64,000 bases of DNA from Hyparrhenia diplandra (taxonomy: Eukaryota > Streptophyta > Magnoliopsida > Poales > Poaceae): contig JADLZK010007652.1 in assembly GCA_015847255.1 (NCBI GenBank), positions 151,571 through 215,570 on the forward strand, written 5' to 3'. Position numbers and translations under genes: made by a program. The notes under the pieces were generated by a model. The model was not told where the DNA came from. It ran no database searches and worked only from the letters and a program-made list of their open reading frames with translations. Shown here one piece after another: positions 34,412-44,739 of this stretch (its first letter is position 1; each line of letters starts with the position of its first letter).

Positions 34412-36060
34412 AATCTACCCCACTTAGATGAATCTCGTCCCCGAGATTCCAAGTCTACAGAGTGAAGGTCCTAACTTGAGGCCTAAAGGGGGTGGAGATA
34501 GAGATAGGGAGAAGGGGAAAACTTTCCATTGCTTATAGTGCTGTCTTTGTCAGACCTCTACGATTATCGTGCTACTCCGTTTCCAGGGCAACACGACCCC
34601 GTGGAGGGCATGCCTTCGGGCCGTTGACGACATTCGCCGCTTTTACCCCCTTGTTCTTGATCCGCATCCGGTCTTCGTAGTCTTCGTGTATTCCTTTGAC
34701 GGCTACCCCACTTAGAGGGTTTATTCCTCTAGTGTCCTTTAATCTTCTGGTGTCTTCCGAGGTCGTCTAGTGCCTATCTTCTTGCTTGTTTCCTTCGCGG
34801 TCTTCTGCGGTGTCTCTCACCGTCCGGATTCTCATGGGTGGCAGTCATCGTGAACCTTGGGATTCCATTGCTCTTTTGAAACCTCAAGTTTTCCGTTGCT
34901 CTTTATTTTCTTATTTTAGCCCATCTCTGTATCTCACTGTTCCTTGTTCTCACCCATTTGTATTTTTCTTCATCTTTTGCATATAGCACTACCCCACTTA
35001 AAAAAAAATTTCTTCTTATTTCATTTGCTCTGTGGGCTTTTTTTATATTTAGGCATCCGTCGTTTTCTTTTTCTTTGTTGATACTCTCATATGGATGGTG
35101 GATCAAGCACAATGATTTTGATTACTTCGGGGGGGTACAACAGTAGAGTGAAAAGGAATTGCTACTCTACGGTTACACCTCCCTTGGGAGTGGTGGTTCT
35201 ACAGCGTCGGTCATGGTGGCTTCGGCTTCTGCTGGTCCGGTACTTGGCTCTGCGCTGGGGGCTTCTTCTCTTGGTGGTGCCTGACTGAGGGGCAGGGGTG
35301 GTCCTTCTTGTCGGTCTTCTGCCGGTGATGGTGGCCTGGTGGAGTCCGTTCTCCTTCTGATGAAGGGGTTGACGAACATCCCTTCTGTGGTTGTAGGTTC
35401 TGGCCAGGCCGTGGCGTGTCTTCTGCGTCTTGATTGGATGGCGAGGTGGGTGTCGCTCAGTTCTCGGACGTGTCGCTCCTGAATGGCCTTCAGGGCCTCG
35501 GCAAGTGTAGCCTCTCGGCGAGATGCCGTGGCGACTTGCTTTTTTGCGTGGGCGTGCTCCGCGAGGAGTCGTTGAACGTAGCTTTCGGCTCGCTCGGCTC
35601 GGCGGATCAGGCTTCTCAGGGCGGTGTCTTGGCGGTCGTACTGCTCATCGAGGGCGAGCAGGTAGGATAGCAGGTGCTTGATGACGGGGCTGCCTTGTGG
35701 ACCTTGCACGCTTTCCAAGCGAGCAATCCAGGCAGGGTGATTCTTCTCTTCGGGTGGCAGGTGCCTCATGGGGGTGCGGGCGATGGGCTCCTTGTAGATC
35801 TGGCAGAGGCGATGTAGTGCCTTGCGTGCGACAGCTGGGTAGGTGTCGAGGAAGCGAAAACCGATGGCGGTCGTGCTCCAGTCTTCAGTGATGGCGGGGT
35901 ATTCTTGGCTCTTGGCGATGTAGACGGTGACTTCGCAGCGATGGGTGCCGCGCTCTTAGTACTCGCTACCCTCATATTCAGGGAGTTCTCTGATGCCAAG
36001 GTTCTGTGCGGTGTGGTAGAGAAGTTGGGGAAATCCGGGGGTGTTGATGCACTGGCTGCT
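34412..36060 (-). mobile_element. Gypsy internal fragment upstream of the 3' LTR
   Basis: Contains the accessory ORF at 35173-35769 and non-coding sequence next to the polypurine tract. No reverse transcriptase, integrase or gag motif was seen, so the element is a 3' remnant, cut near 36.06-36.15 kb by a solo LTR of another Gypsy family. Confidence 0.6.
35173..35769 (-). CDS. Accessory ORF of long-LTR Gypsy element (coiled-coil protein)
   Basis: A 198-codon ORF begins MRHLPPEEKNHPAWIARLES. The central part (about residues 45-110) is a strong heptad-rich coiled coil (LLALDEQYDRQDTALRSLIR, RRAERAESYVQRLLAEHAHA), followed by a Pro/Glu-rich tail. Comparable 'PAWIA-L-E...GP' proteins of unknown role are encoded between pol and the 3' LTR in several grass Gypsy lineages. 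It is uninterrupted here although the rest of the element is gone. Whether it is expressed is unknown. Confidence 0.6.
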   Translation of the reverse strand: MRHLPPEEKNHPAWIARLESVQGPQGSPVIKHLLSYLLALDEQYDRQDTALRSLIRRAERAESYVQRLLAEHAHAKKQVATASRREATLAEALKAIQERHVRELSDTHLAIQSRRRRHATAWPEPTTTEGMFVNPFIRRRTDSTRPPSPAEDRQEGPPLPLSQAPPREEAPSAEPSTGPAEAEATMTDAVEPPLPREV

Positions 36061-36099
36061 AACCCAAAGCCAAGAATATGCGCGGGTGGCGGCGGGGCG

Positions 36100-36514
36100 G
36101 CGGTGCGCGACGGCGGGGCTAGCGGCAGCAACAGTGGTGGAGGCAAGGTAGAGGCACGAACTATTTTATTTTATTGCTTGTCCCCCAAAGAGATTACATA
36201 CCCTTGTTTGTATAGCTCGGCTAGTGGGACTTGTAATCTAAGCAATCTCTATAAGGTTTCCTTATACGATTGGAATACCTTTTACAAGCAATATTTATTT
36301 CCTAATAAGGGTCTTCCTTATATGATTGAATATCCCCTTTTTTTCACACCAAAAGTTCTAAGATAATCCTAACTTGATGACGAAGCGAGTTGGAGGCGGA
36401 GAAGGCGGAGGCGGGGGGCGCCACCGCTCGCTCTCGCGCCTGCCCCCCGTGGGTGGGGACCCACGGTTGCTTTGGGCCCTCCTAGCCCGGCCCGGGGCTG
36501 GCCCAATTCCGACA
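36100..36514 (-). mobile_element. Solo LTR related to the Gypsy LTRs at 57357 and 60535 (left end approximate)
   Basis: In reverse complement it has 'taggaaataaat', 'cttgtaaaaggtattccaat', 'aaggaaacctt', 'agagattgctt', 'acaagtccca' and 'aagcaataaa' in the same order as 57560-57730 and 60750-60890. The start TGTCGGAATTGGGCC lies at 36514. Its low-coordinate end is unclear. Confidence 0.65.
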
Positions 36515-36525
36515 CATGACAATTC

Positions 36526-36755
36526 ACCTCCATCGTTCCTTTGGGTTCGATATTTTTTAAAACCGGGAGTTCATCTTTTGGTGAAGTGCTACAACAGTAT
36601 TTCTATATGTGTGTTTGCGGATATTTTTATCTTTATTGTGTGCATATAATTGATACCAAAGAACACACGTGATAGAAATATTGTTGTAACACTTCACCAA
36701 AAGAGGAACTCCCCGGTTTAAATATCGAAGCCAAAGGAATAGTAGGTGAATATAT
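36526..36755. repeat. Imperfect inverted repeat, arms about 75-80 bp
   Basis: Left arm 36526-36600 and right arm about 36672-36752 are reverse complements with scattered mismatches (shared 'cctttggcttcgatat', 'cttttggtgaagtg', 'caacaatatttctat'). The loop is about 70 nt. Both arms look like the leader that follows the LTR of family E elements, so the structure is two such leaders facing each other. Confidence 0.75.
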
Positions 36756-37721
36756 AACTAGGTTTACTTAATCCACTTCACAACCAAAGTAACTAAAGAA
36801 GGAGATAACTTCTAGTCTTCTAATTCTAATCTTGGCAAACTTTGTTTTACTTCTTCTATCGTGGGCGCTAATTCTTAATAAAGTAAGACAGAGTAAGAAC
36901 AAACAAAAGTCTACCATTCGCCTATTGACGAGAGGTGGGCTACATAGGATTCAATAAATCTATAAAGTGACCTTTATAATGCTACCACCGAAACCGGGTC
37001 AAAAGGCAAAGAATTACTCCTTTAAACTAGAGCAGCAAGGACTAAAGCACTAAAAAGGGATATGCAAACTTGAAGAATAAAGTAAACTAAATCTTACTTT
37101 AGTTATGAAGTCGAATACCAGATAATCTCAGAAACAAGCTCCTGTCGTGAATTGCGAGGGACATGGTGAAGGCAAGATCAATCGGTGACAAATGCTAGAA
37201 TTCATTGTTACCAGATAATTTCGACTTCTCTTAACTCTATTACTAACGATGAATTGCTAATAAGGGTTTCAGGGGGTGGTCTGCCTCTGCTTATATAACC
37301 TCCTAGGATGAATTTTAGCCCTTGGATCAAACCGATTTCATTGGACGACATAGATGTAACCCCAAGGTCGATTGTGAGAAGGTTCCAGAAGTTGAACACG
37401 TGGATCCACCTGGACAGTGCGACCGCCCTGTCCAGGTGGGGGCGGCCGCCCCCACCTTGTCATGTGTGGGCCCCACCTTTGACGGGGAGTCTTTTCTTGA
37501 CTAGTAGGTCCCTGAAATTGCTACTAATGGCTCTGGTAAAGTCTTTTTCTTCCATTTCTTGATTTTCTCTCTTTTCTACAAATTTTAGAGTTTATTTTGC
37601 AAAATAGAGTATACACCAAAACTCGTAAATTCATTAGTAATAATTATCTTTTAATAGCATTGATCCCTTGTTTGATAGAAAAAAATAATAGGTGATTTTA
37701 TACTTTATTTACCGTCAACAC
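36756..37721 (-). mobile_element. LTR (minus strand), family E, inverted relative to 29220-30385
   Basis: In element sense it starts TGTTGACGGTAAATAAAG at 37721, then 'acgagttttggtg', a 12-bp GC hairpin, TATA 'ttatataag' (about 37290-37298), 'ccccctgaaaccct' and 'agtaaacctagttatat'. It leads at its end into the leader that forms the right arm of the inverted repeat. About 70-80% similar by eye to the plus-strand copy. Confidence 0.7.
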
Positions 37722-37793
37722 TTTCCAAAGTGACTGACTCTTTCGCTTTTGTAGTGCCTCCAAACATTTTAGTCCTTTTCAAACCACACTATT

Positions 37794-38366
37794 TTGACGT
37801 CTATTTCCACTTGTGGTGAGACCGAGGTGATAATTGGGAACTTGAGAAGATGCATTGGGAGAAAGAAGAGAAAGCTAGTTGGACAACGGTGCTTAGTACA
37901 AAAACAAGCACAAATGATTGCTAAGAATGTTTGTTTATTCAGTAAGCTTTCTCAAGATTTCCCAACTCATAAATCTCGTCCTACTGACATTGGACCGGTC
38001 ATCAAAATTGGCAAATTATCTTGTCTGATCACAATCTCTACAAGCAGTGATTCGGTTTTCTTCACAATGCCTTTGTTCTTGGAAGAGATACTGTCCACAT
38101 GCCTTCCACCAAAATCTCTGAGGCATCTTCTGGTGTCCTTGATGTTCACAATTCTAATGAGAGATCTCCGAACCAAGGCATCTTTCAAAATCTCAAAAGA
38201 GATCTTCACAGCAACAACCATACTGATCGAACCACCAGGATTTATCAGGCCAACAACATTGAGCATGTCCCCAACTTTCAGGCTGGCTGAAATAATTAAT
38301 GACAGGTCTCATCATCAAGCCAGAAAGAAGCCATCCCAGGTGATAATTGAGCTGCATCCTAGTTGA
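37794..38366 (+). other. Unrecognised open region (190 codons plus strand; 99 codons minus strand)
   Basis: The plus-strand frame begins MTSISTCGETEVIIGNLRRC. The minus-strand frame (38266-37967) begins MLNVVGLINPGGSISMVVAV. The minus reading has a more natural hydrophobic/charged alternation and no rare-residue bias, so the plus ORF may be its shadow. I recognise neither. It is followed by a CACTA-like terminus at 38500-38757 and may be transposon cargo. Confidence 0.25.
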
Positions 38367-38499
38367 CTAAATGGTTTTAACCAAAAAAAGTCATAAGCTG
38401 TAAGGTTGTAGATCTCATCGAGATCCATAACTTTGATATAAAATTTATATTCGTATGATTTTGTTTCAAAAAAGTTATGAATTTTATTGTGATGCTACA

Positions 38500-38757
38500 C
38501 AAGTCAAATCATCAGCTCATATTACGAACCGTTGGTGAAGTATTCACTGCCGGTTCATAATACCAAAAACAGCAATGAAGATGGATCGACTAGCACCAAC
38601 GGTTCGTGTAACATGTACCGGCGGTAATGATAAGTTATCACCGTGGTATTATGAGCCGTTGATGATACCATATTCACGGTGATGAGTATCATCACCGGTT
38701 TTCAGCAAACCGGTGGTAAAAGTGGCGGCGGTGATTATCATTTTGTGTAGTAGCGAG
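38500..38757 (-). mobile_element. CACTA-like terminus with subterminal inverted repeats
   Basis: A dense array of 'accggcggtaatgat', 'gaaccgttggtg' and 'accaacggttcg' motifs in both orientations ends in 'tcattttgtgtagtag', the complement of a degenerate CACTAC terminus. No paired end was identified. 38760-39400 downstream shows no recognisable feature. Confidence 0.5.
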
Positions 38758-39409
38758 CTCCATATGTAAAAACACTATTTCCCTACCTCCATTGCACTCC
38801 CGTATTATTGGTTCCACCGCCCTAATACATTACTTATCTCATCCTTAGTATAAAGATTGAGAGGCCTCCAACATGTTACCTCATCTCATCTCTAATACCT
38901 AAAATTTTTAAGTACTAAAACATATCCCCTCTCTCCTGAATGTAGGGGAGACCTTGCTCTAATTGTTACTTCTGGCGGATGCACTATTATCAGACATAAT
39001 TGTTTGCCCACGGAGGTTGATGGATCACCATAGCTACACACGCAAATCCAGTTCTATTGCCCATGAATTGAGCATCGCCACGGAGGTCAAGCTTCTGCCT
39101 GCAACTGCTGCATCACATGAATCAGAAGGGCTAGGCTCAAAGGCTGTTGCAAGAATTAATTGATGCAAAGCTTGAAGACTCTTCCAAATCGGCTAGAGCT
39201 CAGTGCCAATGGTGTCCAACGAATAACTACTCCTGCGGCCTTGACCCACCTCCCAGTGCCTAATTAAGCTATCTGGGCTGACTAGATCTAGCTAGGAGGA
39301 CCCGACTCGACACCAACTGATTCGTCATGGTCAGGTGAAGCTGCCATGGGCCATGGCCCAAACAACACTAGTAAGAACAAGAGCGGGGTTGGGGCCGAGG
39401 CTAGCCCAC

Positions 39410-39945
39410 TAGGGGTTGTCTTGCAGCCACCTTATAAATCGTGGCACTATTCTCATGTACTTGAAACCACTTTATAAATGGTGGCGATAGCACCTAGCAA
39501 TTGCAACGAAATGCATGGTAATCACCGAGTATTCATGTCAACATTGCCCCTTATCACAGTCCAAATTGAAAATGGTGGCAATAACCCCTAACTATTGCCA
39601 CGAAATGGCAGTAACAGATGCCAAAAAAAAATTCGAGATCGGGTCATACCCGTTTTTCATTAAGAGGAAAGCAAGTACATTACAGGAAGACAAGAATCCA
39701 GACCCGGCATAGGAGGCGAGTAGCCACCTTTGGGTCCGGAACCTACCTACTGGAGCCCGAAAGTGAAATGATTACATAATAATAAAGTGTTTTTGCGGCC
39801 AAAATATTTGTGGTAATATTATCCCTTGTTGCAACCTATTTTTTGTGTTGCAATGCAGTAACCTTGTACGTAGTGGAGTATATCTATCTAATCTATTTAT
39901 ATTGACAACTAAATCACAACTTAATTAATTGCTTGCAAATCAACC
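39410..39945. repeat. Downstream spacer of NPF duplication unit B
   Basis: Collinear with 300-562 plus 5639-5699 of unit A ('aaatggtggcgatagcacct', 'gcaacgaaatgcatggtaat', 'gtggtaatattatccc'). It is interrupted by a roughly 175-bp insertion (39615-39790) absent from unit A. Confidence 0.7.
39615..39790 (-). mobile_element. Short LINE 3'-end fragment
   Basis: Present only in unit B. Its sequence 'acccgtttttcattaagagg' is the complement of the 'cttaatgaaaaacggg' 3' UTR motif shared by the LINE at 579 and the retroposon ending at 14490. The homopolymer at its left edge is A on the plus strand, which is unusual for a minus-strand LINE tail, so orientation and exact ends are uncertain. Confidence 0.5.
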
Positions 39946-42900
39946 TTACACCAAACCTCCAGCAGCAGAAGTGTCATTTTTCTGTAGAGTGGATAGCTCA
40001 TATTCTCCATCATGATTGTCTTGTTCGTTTGCCATCTCCAGTGGCTTCATGGTGTAGAAATTGAAGCAGACGAGGAAGTAACCAAAGTTGAGCACCATGA
40101 GACAGGCCACGAGCCAGTAGAAGTTGTCGATCCTGCCACGGTTGATGTTGTCTTGGAGCCAATCGTTGCCGCGGGCGCGCGTGATGCGCTGCACCACCGT
40201 GACCAGTATGGTGCCCAGGTAGTTCCCGAAGGAGCCGGAGAGCCAAAAAGAGCGAGGCGGCAGTACTGCGCATGCTCTCGGGCGTTTGGTCGTACAGGAA
40301 CCCATCTGCCCCGGTCCCGAGAAGGCGCTGGCGATGCCGTTGACGATGAACGGCGGCACCAGCCAGAACACGCTGAGCGGGATGACGCCGGTCGGATTGT
40401 CCAAGAACCCGTTGTCAACCGCGGTGGTGCGGCGCTTGTTCTCGACGAGCGCGGACGTGCCGATGCCGAGGACATGGATGGCGAGCCCGATGCCCATGCG
40501 CTGAAAATAGGTGATCCCGGACTGCCGGCCCGTGATGCGGCGTGCCAGGGGCACGAACGCGCGGTCGTAGAGCGCCAGGCTGACGAGGTAGGTCGCAATC
40601 CCGAAGATCGACATGGTCGCTGGTGGTATCTGGAAGTGCCGAGTGATGTGCCCGTCCATGGTTTGCGCTTGAAAGATGGTGAAGGAGCCGTAGTGCGATT
40701 CAATGGTGGTCATCAAGATTCCAGCTGACCAGATGGGCACCATGCGGATGAGGGACTTGAACTCCTCCACGCGGTGCACCGTCGATAGACGCCACAGGTT
40801 TGGCTGCCCGGAATCGGAGATGTCGCCCGGCGTCACTATGGCTGCTCGGTCCAAGAACCTTAATTCATAGAGGCAAAGGGAAATCTGAAGTCAACACACT
40901 GTCTCATCTCAATGTTATCATGATAGTGGAAAGTAAATTTTGGAGTGTGACGACTTTAAAAGAAACGAAAATCAGCAGTGAGAGCACAGCGAGCTAGAGC
41001 CTAGAGCACAAAAGAATCGTGAATCATAGTTAAATATGCTGAAAGTGTTGCATACTTCTGCTTTAGAATCAACTAGTCTATCAACCGTGCTCTCGCACAC
41101 GGGCTAGAATTTTAAAAGAATTATTATTAATATATTTTAATAAAATACTAATGTTAAATTGTATGTTTTTCGTTGTTTGTTTTCTTCAAAATTACATAAT
41201 AGACACTTTATAGTCTATATCCAATGATCATATGAACTTACTAATTACTTTTTTGCAAGGTACTAATTTATATATTTTTCATGCATATTCATAATTTTAC
41301 TTTGCATGGCACCATGTATATTTTAATGTGCAGTTAGTTTGATGCCTTGCCATTAACTATGGTGGCCCTTATTGGATTAGATGTCTTAAGTCATGAATCT
41401 GAATCTAAATTTTAAATTAATTTTTAGGGAGTGTCTAGTTATCTGTCGGGAATGTTTTTATTGTGATAGATTTTTTATGAACGCAACTCAATGGACAGTT
41501 GTAGCACAAATTTTAAAGCACGGTCAAACATATAGAAATCTGACACGTTTAGTACGAAAAACTTTGTCAACAGATAGATACCAAAAGTCATACTTTTATT
41601 GATTGCTACATAGTTTTCCCTAAAGTAAAACTTTTGTGCTTGTTGTATGTTTTACTAACTCTCATTTAGGACAACATGAATTTAGGTTGTATACTACATT
41701 CTTGAATAGTACAATAGCATGTGGAATCGTTTGAAGCTTGCACACCTAAGATAACTGGTAGGGCTTGAAATGAGATCTCAGAGGGGGTAGCAGTGTTAAT
41801 CTCGAGAAAAATTAAAACTTATTAAGCCTTACAATGATAACACTACTCAAGAGTAATATTATGGCTGAAAAAATATAGACACCAATAGTTTCTCACAATT
41901 CTTAAAATGATTGAAATACCTATATAAGAGAGTGCTAAAAACTAAATTACTAATAATGATATGACATACTGTGTTTTAGTTAGAATATACAAAGTTATTT
42001 AAAAATAACTTATGAAATTTATTATTGGCGAGTATTAGTATAATTTAAAGGGATTTGATGGTGTTATGTTGTTGCTATGTTTTTTTTTGCTAATTAAACA
42101 TTTCCCATGCCTATAAGCTATTAAAATATAAAATATCCTATGTTATGTTTACTTGGTATATATGGTGAAACATAGAATTATGATTATTTAATTTCATAGT
42201 TGTATATGCTTGTAATTTAGAAATACATAATATATGTCTCTCAAACTTTATGAATATTATATATATATTAGTATTTACATATAGATTCGAGAGAGGTGGG
42301 TAATTTAGATGCAATATGAGGGGGTTATTTTGAATTGCATAAGAATTGCGTCCCCTTTATATGTACGTGAGATAGCGTAAGCACCACAAATGTTGCCGAA
42401 CACGTGGAAAAGCATCTCTGCCATTATGTGGACGCCATGGTATACATTTTACGTGGAAAATCTCCGATAATTTGGACGGCTATCTTTACTGCCATTCTGT
42501 GGACATCATGGTATCTTTACTTTTCTTTCAAAAAAAAAAAAAAAATGGTATCTTTACTGCCATTCCGTTCAGGCAAAGCAGATGGCAATGCAAAAGCAGA
42601 AAGCATGTCACGTGGACGCTATCTTACGGGCACGTCAAACATACAGATGACGACAAATTAAATTAGCTAGAGAATGATACGGCGGACTTACTTGAGCTGG
42701 TTGGTGTGCAGCAGCCTGCCGTTGGTGGAGATGAGGACGTCGAGCTCCTTGTCCTGGTACAGCTTGTCGGTGTCCTCCGGTAAGGCGATTTTGCGCTTCT
42801 TGAACGCGGCGGCGGCGACCTGCGCGAGCCGCTTGAACGGGCTGCCCCCGGGCTTGAGCCGGACGTACAGCGGGTACCCGATCATGAACACCACGATGGA

Positions 42901-43796
42901 GACGAACATGGCCATGGCCGGGATGCCGAAGCCCCACCCCCACCCCACGTTGTCCTGGATGTACACCACCACCGTCAGCGCCAGCAGCGACGCTACCCCC
43001 ATGGTGAAGAAGTAGAGGTTAAAGTAGCGACGTTTCCGCTCCGCCACCGCCATGGCTGCCGCCTCGGTGACCTTCTTCTGCCGCTGCGGGTCCCCCAACT
43101 CGTGGTCGAACTGGTCGGTGCCGAACATCACGACGCAGGGCCGGAGCCCGCCGGTGCCGCAGATCATGCACATCAGGGAGAGGTACAGCACGGTGAGCTG
43201 CAAGCCGGAGGCGCGCTCGCATCCGGGGCCGCTGGGAGGAGCGGAGCATGGCGTGGGGCGTAACGAAGGGAGGAGCGCGGACACGACGAGGATGACCATG
43301 CCGAGCTGGTAGAAGACGGAGCCGGCGATGATGGTCCAGAAGCGGCCCGCGAAGGAGTCGGCGGCGAGCGCGCCGAGGATAGTTGTCAGGCTGGCCGTGC
43401 CGCCGAAGTTGGTGAGGAGGTTGATCGACTGCACCAGCGGCAGGTGCAGCTGCTTCGACAGGTAAGTGACCAGGTTGGCGCCGAAGCCGGCCGTGGCGAA
43501 CCGGTCGCAGATGTCGTTCCCTGCATCGTATACGGAGAAGAAGCCATTAGATGGGCCATCAATATTACATCAAACAAGGCAAGAACTGCATGCGCCGGCA
43601 TCACTCGTTGCACGTATCGTCTAGGTTTCTCGCTCATTGCTTGCTCTGTTCAAAACATCATCTGAAATCGCTCATTTACTATGTTGGCCTAAGCTATCTC
43701 CTCACCAAGTATGAATGGCATGGTCTTGAAGCCACCCTTCTCCCTCTTCTTCTTTTCCCTTTCTCCATTCATACCAACCGTCGTCGTGGTTGCCAT
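39946..43796 (-). CDS. NPF3.1: NRT1/PTR family transporter, NPF3.1 type (copy B, frame-altered)
   Basis: Exons on the minus strand are 43796-43706 (91 nt), 43520-42692 (829 nt) and 40858-39946 (913 nt), with splice sites in the same phases as copy A; 611 codons. The family landmarks are present (LHLPL, TNFGGTASLTTILGALAADS, GTGGLRPCVVMFGTDQFD, RLKPGGSPFKRL, WRLSTVHRVEEFKSLIRM), and the coupling motif is again DICDR. A 1-bp loss near 40300-40303 and a 1-bp gain near 40242-40249 restore frame overall. They replace about 20 residues (roughly 493-512) that should read LYDQ-PESMRSTAA by an unrelated basic/Cys-containing stretch. An upstream in-frame ATG at 43823 could add nine residues. The protein is full length, but function is doubtful unless the indels are assembly errors. 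Confidence 0.9.
40859..42691 (-). other. Intron 2 of NPF copy B (1.83 kb) with Helitron
   Basis: Same position and phase as intron 2 of copy A (AA|GTAAGT donor, TTAAG acceptor). It contains a complete 1.2-kb Helitron (41073-42285). The segment 42380-42560 repeats 'atggtatctttact' and 'ctgccattctgtggac' phrases. Intron 1 (43521-43705) is 185 bp. Confidence 0.85.
41073..42285 (-). mobile_element. Complete small non-autonomous Helitron
   Basis: Minus-strand 5' end TCTATATGTAAATACTAAT (42285 downward, preceded by A) and 3' end with a CCGTG-type hairpin (41102-41085), an 8-nt spacer and CTAG (41076-41073) followed by T. This matches rice-type Helitron termini and the A|T insertion rule, giving a length of 1213 bp. 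It is AT-rich and encodes nothing recognisable. Copy A lacks it. Confidence 0.85.
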
Positions 43797-43937
43797 GGCT
43801 GGATGCACGGAGCTCTCGCTCATTGTTGTGGCCAGTGATTGATGCGCTCGTGTGGTGTTCAAGCAGAGCAGGCGCCCTTGCGACAGTGAGCTATGGTCCT
43901 GACTTGCATGCGAGGATGATGAGTATGGAACCACACA

Positions 43938-43952
43938 TTCATATATATAGAC
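43938..43952 (-). promoter_or_regulatory. TATA box of NPF copy B
   Basis: Minus-strand CTATATATATGAATGTG is followed by GGTTCCATACT as in copy A. About 150 bp upstream of the ATG at 43796. Confidence 0.75.
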
Positions 43953-44056
43953 ACGAGGACCGGACCCTAGCGAAATAATATCAATAGGGTGGTGCTATAT
44001 ATATGTATATATTTTCTCGTGGCTTTACTTCAAAGACAGACCCAGAGCACTAGCTT

Positions 44057-44215
44057 GGCGGAGCTAGAGAAAATCCGAGGGGTGCGCCATGTCTTGTGGG
44101 TGCAAAGATATATATAGTATATGGGTGCATATATAGTGAAATTTTAGCTCTTTCCACTGTTTTTTGAATTTTGTGTGGGTGCGGCTGCACCCAGCACCAT
44201 GAATATAGCTCCGCC
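44057..44215. mobile_element. Small MITE with GGCGGAGCTA inverted ends
   Basis: Perfect 10-bp inverted ends GGCGGAGCTA (44057-44066) and TAGCTCCGCC (44206-44215), with an AT-rich interior containing 'gtgggtgca' repeats. A related degenerate copy with 'cttgtgggtgcatagac' and 'tgcacccaccagc' lies inside the CACTA element at about 1776-1945. Confidence 0.75.
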
Positions 44216-44690
44216 CCTTCCGTAAGCATGTGCTCAGAGATGATATATGCGAACGGTGCTCAAACAGCGTTAAAGATAGATATTATAGGGGGTCAATACC
44301 ACTGCATCTGTGTCTGAACTCTGATGAAAAGCTCTGGCTCGTAAACACTCCCCATGGCTCGTAAACACTCCCCACGGATTAGAATTAGACAGCGGCGAGG
44401 CCTTCCGGCAAGAACGATCCTCTGCTACCAAGGTCATTGCCAGAGTAATTGACGACCTCTAGACCCTGAACAGACGTTTCGTGTTGAACAAAACGAGCAA
44501 TTCTGAGAATGTTAGGCTTGGCTCTTGTACCTGTTGCAAAGCTGTAGAAATCTCCATTCTCTAACTACTTGCATTATATGTAACTGAACAAACGATCTCT
44601 TTCTAACAAAACTCCAGGTGGGGATCCTCTCCCCCTAGTCTTACTAAAAAAGGTGCTTTATACATTATATTACTAGCACAGATGTGCGCT
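44216..44690. other. Spacer, no feature recognised
   Basis: Includes a tandem duplication of 'ggctcgtaaacactccccac' near 44335-44380. No gene or terminus seen. Confidence 0.4.
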
Positions 44691-44739
44691 ACATTACAGT
44701 AATAATGCATCCAGTAAGTATGACATAAGGAAAAAGAAA

